Assembly (NCBI GenBank): GCA_913776195.1
Contig: CAJYMH010000007.1
Span: 85,773 to 149,772 of the forward strand
Direction: 5' to 3'
Length of the DNA: 64,000 bases
From: an uncultured Caulobacter sp.
GTDB taxonomy: Bacteria > Pseudomonadota > Alphaproteobacteria > Caulobacterales > Caulobacteraceae
Within the stretch, counting starts at the first letter, position 1. Each line of letters begins with the position of its first letter. The notes below the pieces were generated by a model. That model was not told where the DNA came from, did no database searches, and saw only the letters and a list, made by a program, of their open reading frames with translations. Positions 55,138 to 63,166 of the stretch are shown piece after piece. A program made the position numbers and the translations under genes.

Positions 55138-56583
55138 ATGGTTCGTTTCAGATTCCTCCCCGCCGCCCTCGCCATCGCAATCTCCAGCCCGGCCCTAGCG
55201 CAGGTGGAGGTTACGACCCTGGCGCCGCCCGACCTGTTTTCGACCCCGGTGGGGCCAGACACCGGCCTCGGACCAGACCTTTGGCGCGGGACCTCTCCGA
55301 TCATTCTCGGCGAGACGCTGCCCCGGGTGTCGGCCAAGAGCCTGTCGCCGGCGGCGCAGGGCCTGGCCCGCCGCCTGCTGATGACCGGCGCCTCCGGTCC
55401 TGACGGCGCGGGGAACGATCCCGCCCTCGGCGCGGCCCGGGTGCAGGGGCTGCTGGCTTTAGGCGAGGCGGACGGCGCGGCGGCGATCCTGCGACGGGCG
55501 CCGAACCTGTCCTCCAGCTCCGCCCTGTCCCAGGCCGCGGCGGAAGCGGCCCTGATCATCGGCGACGACGCCCGCGCCTGCGCGACGGCCGAGGCGGTCA
55601 CCGAGAACCGGGGCGATCCTTACTGGCTTCGCCTGCGGGCCTTCTGTGAGGCGACCGGCGGCCAGACCGAGGCGGCTCAACTGACCCTCACCCTCGCCAC
55701 GGCGCGGGAGCCGAAGGGCTCGGCCTATCCTCGCCTGATGGGCGCCCTGATCGCCGGCGCCGGCTCGCCGGGCGAGGCGTCCCTGAAAAGCGGCGTCGAA
55801 TACGCCCTGTCGCGCAAGCTTGGGCTAAACATGGACGTCGCACGCGCCGCCGCCAGCCCGGCCATCGCCGCCCATCTGACGACGCCGTCGCCGCCGCCCG
55901 AACTGGCGGCCGCAGACCTGACGGCGGCGGAGACGTCCGCCCTGGCCTTCCTGCGCCGGACCAAAGGCGTCGTCGCCTTCACTGAGGCTTCTGTTTCGGC
56001 GCGGCCGGTGATCGCTTCCCTGGTCGGCGCCCGGGCGCCGCTGCAAGATCCGCTGCTGTTCATCCGCGCCGCCGTGGCGGCCGGGGATGTGGAGACGGCC
56101 CGCGCCATTCGCGGCGGCCTGGTTTCGGACAGCGCCGCTTCCGCCGACGACATGGCTCTGATCGACGCCTTGATCGCCGCCGCTTCCGGTCAGGCGGACG
56201 GGCCGACGCTTGATCGCCTGGTCGAACGCGGCGCGCAGGGGGGCTCAAAGTCGCCCGCCCAGCCCGCCGCCATGATCCTGTGGGCGCTGGCGCCGGCCGA
56301 GGGCGTGTCCATGAGCGCGCAGGCGCGGGGCGAGTTCGCCGCCTTCGAAGGCCCGCGCTCCAGCGCCTCGCCTGCTCGCCTGGCGGCGCTGGACCAAGCG
56401 GCGGCCGCCGGGCTGAAAGGCGAGACGGGACTGCTGGCCCTCGGCATCGCCGCCGACGCCGGCATCGGCAACTTCGCCAGCGCCGACCGCGCTCGCGTGG
56501 TCCGCGCCCTGAACCGCGCCGGCCTGACCGCCGACGCCCGCGCCTTCGCCGCCGAAGGCGTCCTGACCCTGCAGATCAAATGA
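55138..56583 (+). CDS. Exported Ala-rich protein of unknown function
   Basis: A 481-residue protein with a signal peptide (MVRFRFLPAALAIAISSPAL, cleaved near ALA). The mature part is rich in Ala-Leu helices arranged like a TPR or alpha-solenoid (ARVQGLLALGEADGAAAILR, LIIGDDARACATAEAVTENR). No family was recognised with confidence. It shares an ATGA overlap with xerD, so the two are translated together. The start at 55138 avoids a 22-residue upstream stretch that overlaps the divergent promoter. Confidence 0.8.
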   Translation: MVRFRFLPAALAIAISSPALAQVEVTTLAPPDLFSTPVGPDTGLGPDLWRGTSPIILGETLPRVSAKSLSPAAQGLARRLLMTGASGPDGAGNDPALGAARVQGLLALGEADGAAAILRRAPNLSSSSALSQAAAEAALIIGDDARACATAEAVTENRGDPYWLRLRAFCEATGGQTEAAQLTLTLATAREPKGSAYPRLMGALIAGAGSPGEASLKSGVEYALSRKLGLNMDVARAAASPAIAAHLTTPSPPPELAAADLTAAETSALAFLRRTKGVVAFTEASVSARPVIASLVGARAPLQDPLLFIRAAVAAGDVETARAIRGGLVSDSAASADDMALIDALIAAASGQADGPTLDRLVERGAQGGSKSPAQPAAMILWALAPAEGVSMSAQARGEFAAFEGPRSSASPARLAALDQAAAAGLKGETGLLALGIAADAGIGNFASADRARVVRALNRAGLTADARAFAAEGVLTLQIK

Positions 56584-57488
56584 GCGCCGGCTGGGTCGAG
56601 GCGTTTCTGGAGATGATGGCCGTCGAGCGGGCGTCGTCGAAGAACACCCTGACCGCCTATGGCAAGGATCTGGAGGACGCCGCCGCCTTCCTGAGGGGAC
56701 GGGGACGGGATTTCGGCTCCGCCTCCGCCGAGGATGTCGAGGCCTATTTCGCCGATCTTGGCGCGCGGGGCCTGTCGCCCGCCACGGCGTCGCGGCGCCG
56801 CTCGGCCCTGCGCCAGTTCCACCGCTTCGTGCTGGGCGAGAGCTGGCGACAAGACGACCCCTCCCGCCGGGTGGAGGCGCCGAAGAAGGGCCGCCGCCTG
56901 CCCAAGGTCCTCAGTCGCGAGGAGGTCGAGGGCCTGATCGCCGCGTCGGTGGAGAAGGACCCCGCCCACGGCCTGCGGCTGGCCTGTATGATCGAGCTGC
57001 TCTACGCCTCGGGCCTGCGTGTCTCGGAGCTGCTGAACCTGCCCCTGGCGGCCCTGACCCGCGATCCGGCTTACCTGATCGTCAAGGGCAAGGGCGGCAA
57101 GGAACGGCTGGCCCCCCTGAACGACGCCGCCCGCCAGGCGGTGAAGGGCTATCTGGAGGTGCGCGGCCAGTTCCTGCCTGCTGGCGTGAAGGACAGCCCG
57201 TGGCTGTTCGTGTCTCGCTCGGCCAGCGGACGCCTGACCTCCCGCCGGGTGGCCCAGCTTCTGGATGAAGCGGCGATCTATGCCGGCATCGACCGCGAGA
57301 AGGTCAGTCCCCACGTCCTGCGCCACGCCTTCGCCACCCACCTGTTGGAGGGCGGGGCGGACCTGCGCGTCGTCCAGACCCTGCTCGGCCACGCCGACAT
57401 CGCCACCACCCAAATCTACACCCACGTGGCCGAGGGCCGGCTGAAGGCCGTGGTCGAGGAAAAGCACCCGCTTGCGAAGAAGAGTTGA
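56580..57488 (+). CDS. xerD: Tyrosine recombinase XerD
   Basis: A 302-residue site-specific recombinase. The N-terminal SAM-like domain (FLEMMAVERASSKNTLTAYG) is followed by the catalytic domain with Arg in LYASGLRVSELLNL, HVLRHAFATHLLEGGADLR, the His in LLGHADIATTQ and the nucleophilic Tyr in IYTHV. XerC/XerD resolve chromosome dimers at dif. It is a housekeeping recombinase, not a phage integrase: there are no attachment sites or phage genes around it. Confidence 0.95.
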   Translation: MSAGWVEAFLEMMAVERASSKNTLTAYGKDLEDAAAFLRGRGRDFGSASAEDVEAYFADLGARGLSPATASRRRSALRQFHRFVLGESWRQDDPSRRVEAPKKGRRLPKVLSREEVEGLIAASVEKDPAHGLRLACMIELLYASGLRVSELLNLPLAALTRDPAYLIVKGKGGKERLAPLNDAARQAVKGYLEVRGQFLPAGVKDSPWLFVSRSASGRLTSRRVAQLLDEAAIYAGIDREKVSPHVLRHAFATHLLEGGADLRVVQTLLGHADIATTQIYTHVAEGRLKAVVEEKHPLAKKS

Positions 57489-57557
57489 CGCGGTTCCGCA
57501 TCGCCGCAAATCTTCTCGCAATTGCGAAATAAGAAAACGATCGCGGGGAGTGAGACG

Positions 57558-58613
57558 ATGACCAGCAAGACGCCCAGGGGATTCTTCAGGCCGCTCGCCA
57601 TCGGCGCGCCGCAGCCGCTGCGGGAGCTGCCGAACCGGGTGGAGCGGATGATCCACTTCGTGCCGCCGCACCTGGACAAGGTGCGGGCCAAGGTCCCGGA
57701 CCTGCTGGGCGAGGTGGACGTGATCCTGGCCAACTTGGAGGACGCCATTCCCGCCGACGCCAAGGGCGCGGCCTTGGCCGGCTTGGTCGATCTGGCCAAA
57801 AACGTGGATTTCGCGGCGGCCGGCGTCGGCTTCTGGACCCGCATCAACTGCCTGAACTCGCCCTGGCATCTGGATGAGGTCAGCCAGATCGTCGAGCGGG
57901 CCGGCTCCAAGATCGACGTCATCATGGTCCCCAAGGTCGAGGGGCCTTGGGATATCTTCTACATGGACCAGCTGCTGGCCTCGCTGGAGGCCAAGCACGG
58001 CGTCACCAGGCCCATCCTGCTGCACGCCATTCTGGAGACCGCCGAAGGGGTGATGAACGTCGAGGCCATCGCCGGCGCCAGCCCGCGCATGCAGGGGATC
58101 AGCCTGGGACCCGCCGACCTCGCCGCCAGCCGCGCCATGAAGACCACCCGCGTCGGCGGCGGTCATCCCGGCTATCGCGTGGTCGAGGACCCGCACGCCG
58201 ACGGCGCCCCGCGCGCCAGCGTCCAGCAGGATCTGTGGCACTACACTTTCGCCAAGCTGGTCGACGCCTGCGCCGCCCATGGCATCAAGCCGTTCTACGG
58301 TCCCTTCGGCGCCATCGACGATCCGGTCGCCTGCGAACAGCAGTTCCGCAACGCCTTCCTGATGGGCTGCGTCGGGGCCTGGAGCCTGCATCCCAGCCAG
58401 GTCGCCATCGCCAAGCAGGTGTTCAGCCCAGACCCCGCCGAGGTCGCCTTCGCCCGCCGCATCCTGGACGCCATGCCAGACGGTACGGGCGTCGCGATGC
58501 TGGACGGAAAGATGCAGGATGACGCCACCTGGAAACAGGCCAAGGTCATGGTCGACTGCGCCCGTCAGATCGCCGGCAGGGACGCCGAGTACGCGAAGCT
58601 CTACGGGTTCTGA
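57558..58613 (+). CDS. HpcH/HpaI-CitE family lyase, probably L-malyl-CoA/beta-methylmalyl-CoA lyase
   Basis: A 351-residue TIM-barrel CitE-type lyase. Key motifs are [32 protein letters not shown] (metal-binding Glu/Asp), [10 protein letters not shown] and [19 protein letters not shown]. The opening and length match Mcl1 of alphaproteobacteria, which cleaves malyl-CoA in the ethylmalonyl-CoA or serine cycle. The ATG at 57558 follows GGGGAG; an in-frame start at 57522 is less likely. Mcl-type function is probable, not certain. Confidence 0.88.
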   Translation: MTSKTPRGFFRPLAIGAPQPLRELPNRVERMIHFVPPHLDKVRAKVPDLLGEVDVILANLEDAIPADAKGAALAGLVDLAKNVDFAAAGVGFWTRINCLNSPWHLDEVSQIVERAGSKIDVIMVPKVEGPWDIFYMDQLLASLEAKHGVTRPILLHAILETAEGVMNVEAIAGASPRMQGISLGPADLAASRAMKTTRVGGGHPGYRVVEDPHADGAPRASVQQDLWHYTFAKLVDACAAHGIKPFYGPFGAIDDPVACEQQFRNAFLMGCVGAWSLHPSQVAIAKQVFSPDPAEVAFARRILDAMPDGTGVAMLDGKMQDDATWKQAKVMVDCARQIAGRDAEYAKLYGF

Positions 58614-58630
58614 GAAAATCTCGGCGGCCA

Positions 58631-58658
58631 TGTCACATCATCGGGCCGCCATCTCGTC
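58631..58658 (+). promoter_or_regulatory. ECF41-type promoter upstream of the carboxymuconolactone decarboxylase gene
   Basis: TGTCACA (58631-58637) and CGTC (58655-58658) are separated by 17 bp. These are the -35 and -10 elements known for ECF41 sigma factors, which control a linked carboxymuconolactone decarboxylase or oxidoreductase gene. The transcription start should be near 58665, 34 nt before the ATG at 58699. Confidence 0.8.
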
Positions 58659-58698
58659 TTGAGGTCGAACGCGCATGATGCGCGAATGGAGAAGAACC

Positions 58699-59163
58699 AT
58701 GACCCCGAGATTGAGCAACCCGTTCAAGCTGGCGCCCGAAGGCGTCAAGGCGCTGATGGCCCTGGAGGCCAGCTTCGCCAACAGCGGGCTTGAGCGGAGC
58801 GTCATCGAGTTCGTGAAGCTGCGCGCCTCGCAGATCAACGGCTGCGCCTACTGCATCAACATGCACGTCACCGATGCGCGCAAGCACGGTGAGAACCAGA
58901 CGCGCCTCGATCTGCTGCCGGCCTGGCGCGAGGCGCCGATCTATACGCCGCGCGAGCGCGCCGCCCTGGCCTGGACCGAGGCCCTGACCCTGGTGGCGCA
59001 GACCAACGCCCCTGACGCCGACTATGAGCAGGTCAAGGCCGTGTTCAGCGAGGCCGAGCAGGTTCACCTGACCCTGCTGATCGGCGCCATCAACGCCTGG
59101 AACCGGCTGCAGATCGGCTTCCGCGCCCTGCCGGCGGTGGATCAGGCCCTTGTCGCGGCCTGA
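58699..59163 (+). CDS. AhpD-like carboxymuconolactone decarboxylase family protein
   Basis: A 154-residue alkylhydroperoxidase-like protein. The redox motif is NGCAYCINMHVTDARKHGEN (CxxC with the conserved downstream His). The N-terminus (MTPRLSNPFKLAPEGVKALM) matches the CMD proteins paired with ECF41 sigma factors. GGAGAAG precedes the ATG at 58699. It overlaps the sigma factor gene by 14 bp and has the promoter described at 58631. Confidence 0.92.
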   Translation: MTPRLSNPFKLAPEGVKALMALEASFANSGLERSVIEFVKLRASQINGCAYCINMHVTDARKHGENQTRLDLLPAWREAPIYTPRERAALAWTEALTLVAQTNAPDADYEQVKAVFSEAEQVHLTLLIGAINAWNRLQIGFRALPAVDQALVAA

Positions 59164-60049
59164 CGACCAAACCACGGCGTTCGAGACGCACCGGCCCAGG
59201 CTGGTGCGTCTGGCCTACCGCATGCTCGGCTCCTTAAGCGAGGCCGAGGACGTGGTGCAGGACGCCTGGCTGCGCTGGCGGTCGGTGGATATGGCCGGCG
59301 TCCAGAACCCCGGCGCCTTCCTGTCGCGCACGGTCACCCGCCTGTGCCTGGACCAGATGAAGTCGGCCCGGGTGCGGCGGGAGACCTATGTGGGCTCCTG
59401 GCTGCCTGAGCCTCTCTTGGAGGTGGAGGACGAACCGCACGAGGACGACCTGACCCTGACCCTGATGATGGCGCTTGAACGCCTGTCGCCGTTGGAGCGC
59501 GCGGCCTTCCTTTTGCACGACGTGTTCGGCGTTGGTCTCGACGATGTGGCCGGGACCCTGGACCGCGATCCGGCCGCCGTGCGGCAGCTGGCCGTCCGCG
59601 CCCGCCGTCATGTGCAGGAGGCCAGGCCTCGTTACCCGGTGCCGCAGGAAGAGGGCGCCCGCATCGCCGCGGCTTTCTTCAACGCCACCCGCAGCGGCGA
59701 CCTGAACACTCTGCAAGGCCTGCTGGCCGAAAGCGTGGTCATCCGCTCCGACGGCGGCGGCAAGGTGCAGGCCTTCATCAATCCGATCGTCGGCCTGCGG
59801 AACGTGCTGCGCCTTTACGAGCGGCAGTTCCGCAAACGGGCCAGCGAGGCGGCCGCCATGATCCGTCCCCTGTGGATCGACGGCCTGCCCGGCTATGTGA
59901 GCCGCGAGCGCGGCGACGTTCTGCAAACCACGGCCTTCGAGATCGAGGACGGCCGCATCACGGCGATCTACATCACCCGCAATCCGGAAAAGCTGGGGCG
60001 CCTGACCCAGGCGTTGTCCGCCACGCCCGGCGCGACGGGGGCGCATTGA
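59150..60049 (+). CDS. ECF41-type RNA polymerase sigma factor (SigJ-like)
   Basis: A 299-residue sigma factor. Region 2 is LVRLAYRMLGSLSEAEDVVQ and region 4 is ALERLSPLERAAFLLHDVFG with VAGTLDRDPAAVRQLAVRAR. The linker motif WLPEPL and the C-terminal SnoaL-like extension ending in NPEKL are the hallmarks of ECF41, where the extension acts as a built-in inhibitor instead of an anti-sigma factor. Translation starts at TTG (59150), overlapping the CMD gene. It should read the promoter at 58631, so the pair is autoregulated. Confidence 0.93.
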   Translation: MSRPDDQTTAFETHRPRLVRLAYRMLGSLSEAEDVVQDAWLRWRSVDMAGVQNPGAFLSRTVTRLCLDQMKSARVRRETYVGSWLPEPLLEVEDEPHEDDLTLTLMMALERLSPLERAAFLLHDVFGVGLDDVAGTLDRDPAAVRQLAVRARRHVQEARPRYPVPQEEGARIAAAFFNATRSGDLNTLQGLLAESVVIRSDGGGKVQAFINPIVGLRNVLRLYERQFRKRASEAAAMIRPLWIDGLPGYVSRERGDVLQTTAFEIEDGRITAIYITRNPEKLGRLTQALSATPGATGAH

Positions 60050-60104
60050 TCCCAAGCTTTTCCGGGCGGTAGAAGGCTTGGCCCTGCACACCCAAGGATC
60101 GCCC

Positions 60105-61115
60105 ATGGCCGCCCGCTACGACTTCGCCTCCGACAACGTCGCCGGGGCCATGCCCGAGGTGATGGAGGCGCTGATCGCCGCCAATGCGGGGACGGCCTCG
60201 GGCTACGGCTCCGACCATGTGAGCGCCCGCGCCGCCGACCTGATCCGCGAGGCCCTGGACGCCGACGCGGTGGTGAAGTTTCTGCCGTCCGGCACCGCCG
60301 CCAACGCTTTCGCGCTCGGCTGCCTGGCCCAGCCGCATGAAGCGGTGATCGCCCACGAGCACGCCCACATCTGCACGGACGAGACCGGCGCGCCCGGTTT
60401 CTTCACCCATGGCGTGGGTCTGATCGGCCTGCCGGGCGCCAGCGGCAAGATGGAGCTGGCGGCGCTGCAAGCCGCTCTCGCGGAGCCTGACGTCTCCTAC
60501 CGCCAGCCGGCGGCGGCCCTGTCCCTGACCCAGGCAACGGAATACGGCACGGTCTATTCCGGCGGCACCCTGGCCGCCCTGGTCGCGCCGGCGAAAGCCA
60601 AGGGTTATGGCGTCCACCTGGACGGCGCGCGCCTGGCCAACGCCGTCGCGGCGGGGTTCGACCTGAAGTCGGTGGCGAAGATGGGCGTCGACATCCTGGT
60701 CATGGGCGGGACCAAGGCCGGCTCCACCCCCACCGAGGCGGTGGTGTTCTTCGACAAGCGTTTCGAGCGCCGGCTGGAGGCGCGGATCAAACATTCGGGC
60801 CAACTGATCTCAAAGGGCCGCTATCTGGCCGCGCCCTGGATCGGCATGCTGGAGAGCGGCGCCTGGGCCGATCGCGCCGCCCACGCCAACGCCATGGCGA
60901 AAAAGCTGGCCGCCCTGATGCCGTTCCCGTTGCTGCATCCGGTGGAGGCCAACGGCCTGTTCGTCCAGATGGACGAGCCCACCCTGCAGCGGCTCCAGGC
61001 CAAGGGCTGGTTCGTCTACCGTTTCCTCGACGGCTCCGTGCGCTTCATGTGCTCATGGGCGACGACCCCGGAAATGGTCGAGGAACTGGGCGAAGCCCTG
61101 AAGGCGGTGGCGTGA
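60105..61115 (+). CDS. Low-specificity threonine aldolase family PLP enzyme
   Basis: A 336-residue fold-type I PLP enzyme that cleaves L-threonine or beta-hydroxy amino acids to glycine. MAARYDFASDNVAGAMPEVM starts the protein, with FLPSGTAANAFALG, AHICTDETGAP, GVHLDGARLANAVA and the PLP-Lys region VMGGTKAGS. The start at 60105 matches the family. The stop overlaps the next gene's GTG start (GTGA). Confidence 0.92.
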   Translation: MAARYDFASDNVAGAMPEVMEALIAANAGTASGYGSDHVSARAADLIREALDADAVVKFLPSGTAANAFALGCLAQPHEAVIAHEHAHICTDETGAPGFFTHGVGLIGLPGASGKMELAALQAALAEPDVSYRQPAAALSLTQATEYGTVYSGGTLAALVAPAKAKGYGVHLDGARLANAVAAGFDLKSVAKMGVDILVMGGTKAGSTPTEAVVFFDKRFERRLEARIKHSGQLISKGRYLAAPWIGMLESGAWADRAAHANAMAKKLAALMPFPLLHPVEANGLFVQMDEPTLQRLQAKGWFVYRFLDGSVRFMCSWATTPEMVEELGEALKAVA

Positions 61116-61915
61116 AGGCGCTGATCGCCGGCCTGCTGGTCCTGGTCGCGACCAGCGCGACGGCGGAGCCCCGCCCGCTGGTCTTAGCCACCTATCACTA
61201 CGCCCGCTACGACCGCGCCGTGGCGCTGGCTCCGATGGCGGAGCATCTGGGCCACGCACTCGGCCGCAAGGTGACGGTGCGGGTGCTGGAAAGCCCTGAC
61301 GCACTGGCCGCCGCGATCCGTGAGGGGCAGGTGGATGCGGCGGTGACCAATCTGTCGGCCTACCTCGCCTCGGCCACGGCGCCCGCGACCCGGCCGATCG
61401 CCATGTTCGACGTGCCGCCGGCGACCCTGGACGGCTATCGCGGCGTGCTGCTGGCTCATGTGGGTGTGGACCTGAAAGCGTCGGCCCTGCGCTATGTGCG
61501 GGTGATCCCCGGCTCCACCTCCGGCGCCCTGGTGCAGGCGCCGTGGGTGAAGGCGCAGGGCCTTTCAGTGACCGACGCCGGGTTCGCCGGAACCCACGAC
61601 GGGGCCATGAACCGCTTGCTGGACGGTTCCGCCGACATCGCCGCCCTGGCCGAGGAGCCGTGGCGCACCCTTAAGGCGCAGAAGCCGGCCGAGGCCGCCA
61701 AGCTGGTGGAGCTATGGCGCTCCGATCCCATCCCGCCGGGCCCGGTGGTGTGTGTTCAGAGCGCGGACATCGCCTGTGACGTCGTGGCGGAGGCCTTAAC
61801 AGCGCCCGCCGCCGCATCTCCGGCCGAGGCCCTCTCCAAGGGCTGGTCCGAGACGGCGGGGGCGACGCGGCTGATCCCGGTCGATCCCGTGATCTATGCG
61901 CCCTTCCTGCGTTAG
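61112..61915 (+). CDS. PhnD-like periplasmic binding protein
   Basis: A 267-residue solute-binding protein starting at GTG 61112. The signal peptide is VKALIAGLLVLVATSATAEP. The mature part has the PhnD/SsuA-like fold (LVLATYHYARYDRAVALAPM, AAIREGQVDAAVTNLSAYLA, RVIPGSTSGALVQAPWVKAQ, GTHDGAMNRLLDGSADIAAL). No ABC permease or ATPase is adjacent. Translation is coupled to the threonine aldolase. The ligand is unknown; phosphonate is only one possibility. Confidence 0.85.
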   Translation: MKALIAGLLVLVATSATAEPRPLVLATYHYARYDRAVALAPMAEHLGHALGRKVTVRVLESPDALAAAIREGQVDAAVTNLSAYLASATAPATRPIAMFDVPPATLDGYRGVLLAHVGVDLKASALRYVRVIPGSTSGALVQAPWVKAQGLSVTDAGFAGTHDGAMNRLLDGSADIAALAEEPWRTLKAQKPAEAAKLVELWRSDPIPPGPVVCVQSADIACDVVAEALTAPAAASPAEALSKGWSETAGATRLIPVDPVIYAPFLR

Positions 61916-63054
61916 GCGGGCAGGCCAAACTTCTTCTTGATCCCCTTGATCGCCCTCACGGCGTAGCCCGTGGCGGCGGGCCAGGCGTCGTCGCCGATAT
62001 GTTCAGGATCGAGGGCGGCCTTGGCGTCCTGCGGCCAGTTGGGGTTCTCCAGGAAGGCGCGGCCGATGGCGACGATATCGGCGCGGCCCTCGGCGATGAT
62101 CGCTTCAGCTTCTTGCGGCTGGGTGATCAGGCCGACCGCCATGGTGGCGATCCCGCCCTCGCGGCGGATCTGTTCTGCGTAGGGCGTCTGGTAAAGCGGG
62201 CCGGGCTTGTTGGCCGCCTCCATGGACGTCGTCAGCCCGCCTGAGGAGCTATCGACCACATCGACGCCACGCGCCTTCAGTTCTTTCGCCAGGACGACGC
62301 TGTCCTCCAGCGACCAGCCGCCGGGCGTGCCGTCTACCGTCGACAGGCGCACGAACAGCGGCTTGTCCGCCGGCCACACTGCGCGCACGGCTTCAACCGT
62401 CTCGAGCAGGAAGCGCATGCGGCCGGCGATGTCGCCGCCATACTGGTCGGTGCGCTGGTTGGAGATCGGCGACAGGAACTCGGTCAGCAGGTAGCCGTGG
62501 GCGCCGTGGATCTCCAGCACCTCGAAACCAGCCGCCAGGGCGCGTTTGGCGCTGTCCACGAACTTGCCGGTCAGGACCTGGATCTCGTCCACGGTCAGGG
62601 CGTGCGGCGTTGGATAGCCCTCGGCGAACGGGATGGCGCTGGGGGCCACGGTCTCCCACGGCGCTTCGCCGCTCTTGGCGTCAGCGGCGGTGATCGGACC
62701 GCCGCCCTCGAACGGGCGATGGGTGCTGGCCTTGCGGCCGGCGTGACCGATCTGGATGGCCGGGACCGCGCCCTGACTTTTCAGGAAGGTGGCGATGCGG
62801 GCCATCTGGGCCTGCTGTTCGTCGTTCCACAGGCCCAGGCAGCCGTGGCTGATGCGGCCTTCCGGCTCCACCGCCGTGGCCTCGACCATGACCATGCCCG
62901 CGCCGCCGATGGCGAAGCGGCCCAGATGCACGAAATGCCAGTCGTTGGGCACGCCGTCTGTCGCCGAGTACTGACACATCGGGGAGACCGCGATGCGGTT
63001 CTTCAGCGTCACGCCGCGCAGGGTCAGCGGCGTGAATACGGCGGGTGTGGCCAT
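61912..63054 (-). CDS. NADH:flavin oxidoreductase (Old Yellow Enzyme, NamA-type)
   Basis: A 380-residue FMN enzyme. It starts VFTPLTLRGVTLKNRIAVSP with MCQYSA, and has QIGHAGRKAST, GYPTPHALTVDEIQ, EIHGAHGYLLTEFLSPISNQ and FLENPNWP, the class of YqjM/NamA that reduces activated C=C bonds. The gene is convergent with the binding-protein gene, overlapping by 4 bp. Physiological substrate unknown. Confidence 0.94.
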   Translation of the reverse strand: MATPAVFTPLTLRGVTLKNRIAVSPMCQYSATDGVPNDWHFVHLGRFAIGGAGMVMVEATAVEPEGRISHGCLGLWNDEQQAQMARIATFLKSQGAVPAIQIGHAGRKASTHRPFEGGGPITAADAKSGEAPWETVAPSAIPFAEGYPTPHALTVDEIQVLTGKFVDSAKRALAAGFEVLEIHGAHGYLLTEFLSPISNQRTDQYGGDIAGRMRFLLETVEAVRAVWPADKPLFVRLSTVDGTPGGWSLEDSVVLAKELKARGVDVVDSSSGGLTTSMEAANKPGPLYQTPYAEQIRREGGIATMAVGLITQPQEAEAIIAEGRADIVAIGRAFLENPNWPQDAKAALDPEHIGDDAWPAATGYAVRAIKGIKKKFGLPA

Positions 63055-63166
63055 AGGAACGGCTCCGGTTTCGGTTGCCGTTTAGCTATGTGCTTTCCCC
63101 TCATCGCCAAGAGGCGGGGAGGGGCAGATTTTCTGGAAGCCGCCGTGAGGCGCGCTGCTTTTCTGG

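Noticed and set aside
56580..57488. xerD as an integrase of a mobile element
   Set aside because: It has full XerD motifs, housekeeping context, and no attachment repeats or phage genes nearby.
56190..58631. An 813-codon minus-strand frame
   Set aside because: It spans the complements of three plus-strand genes, including the xerD and malyl-CoA-lyase genes, and has no recognisable domain.
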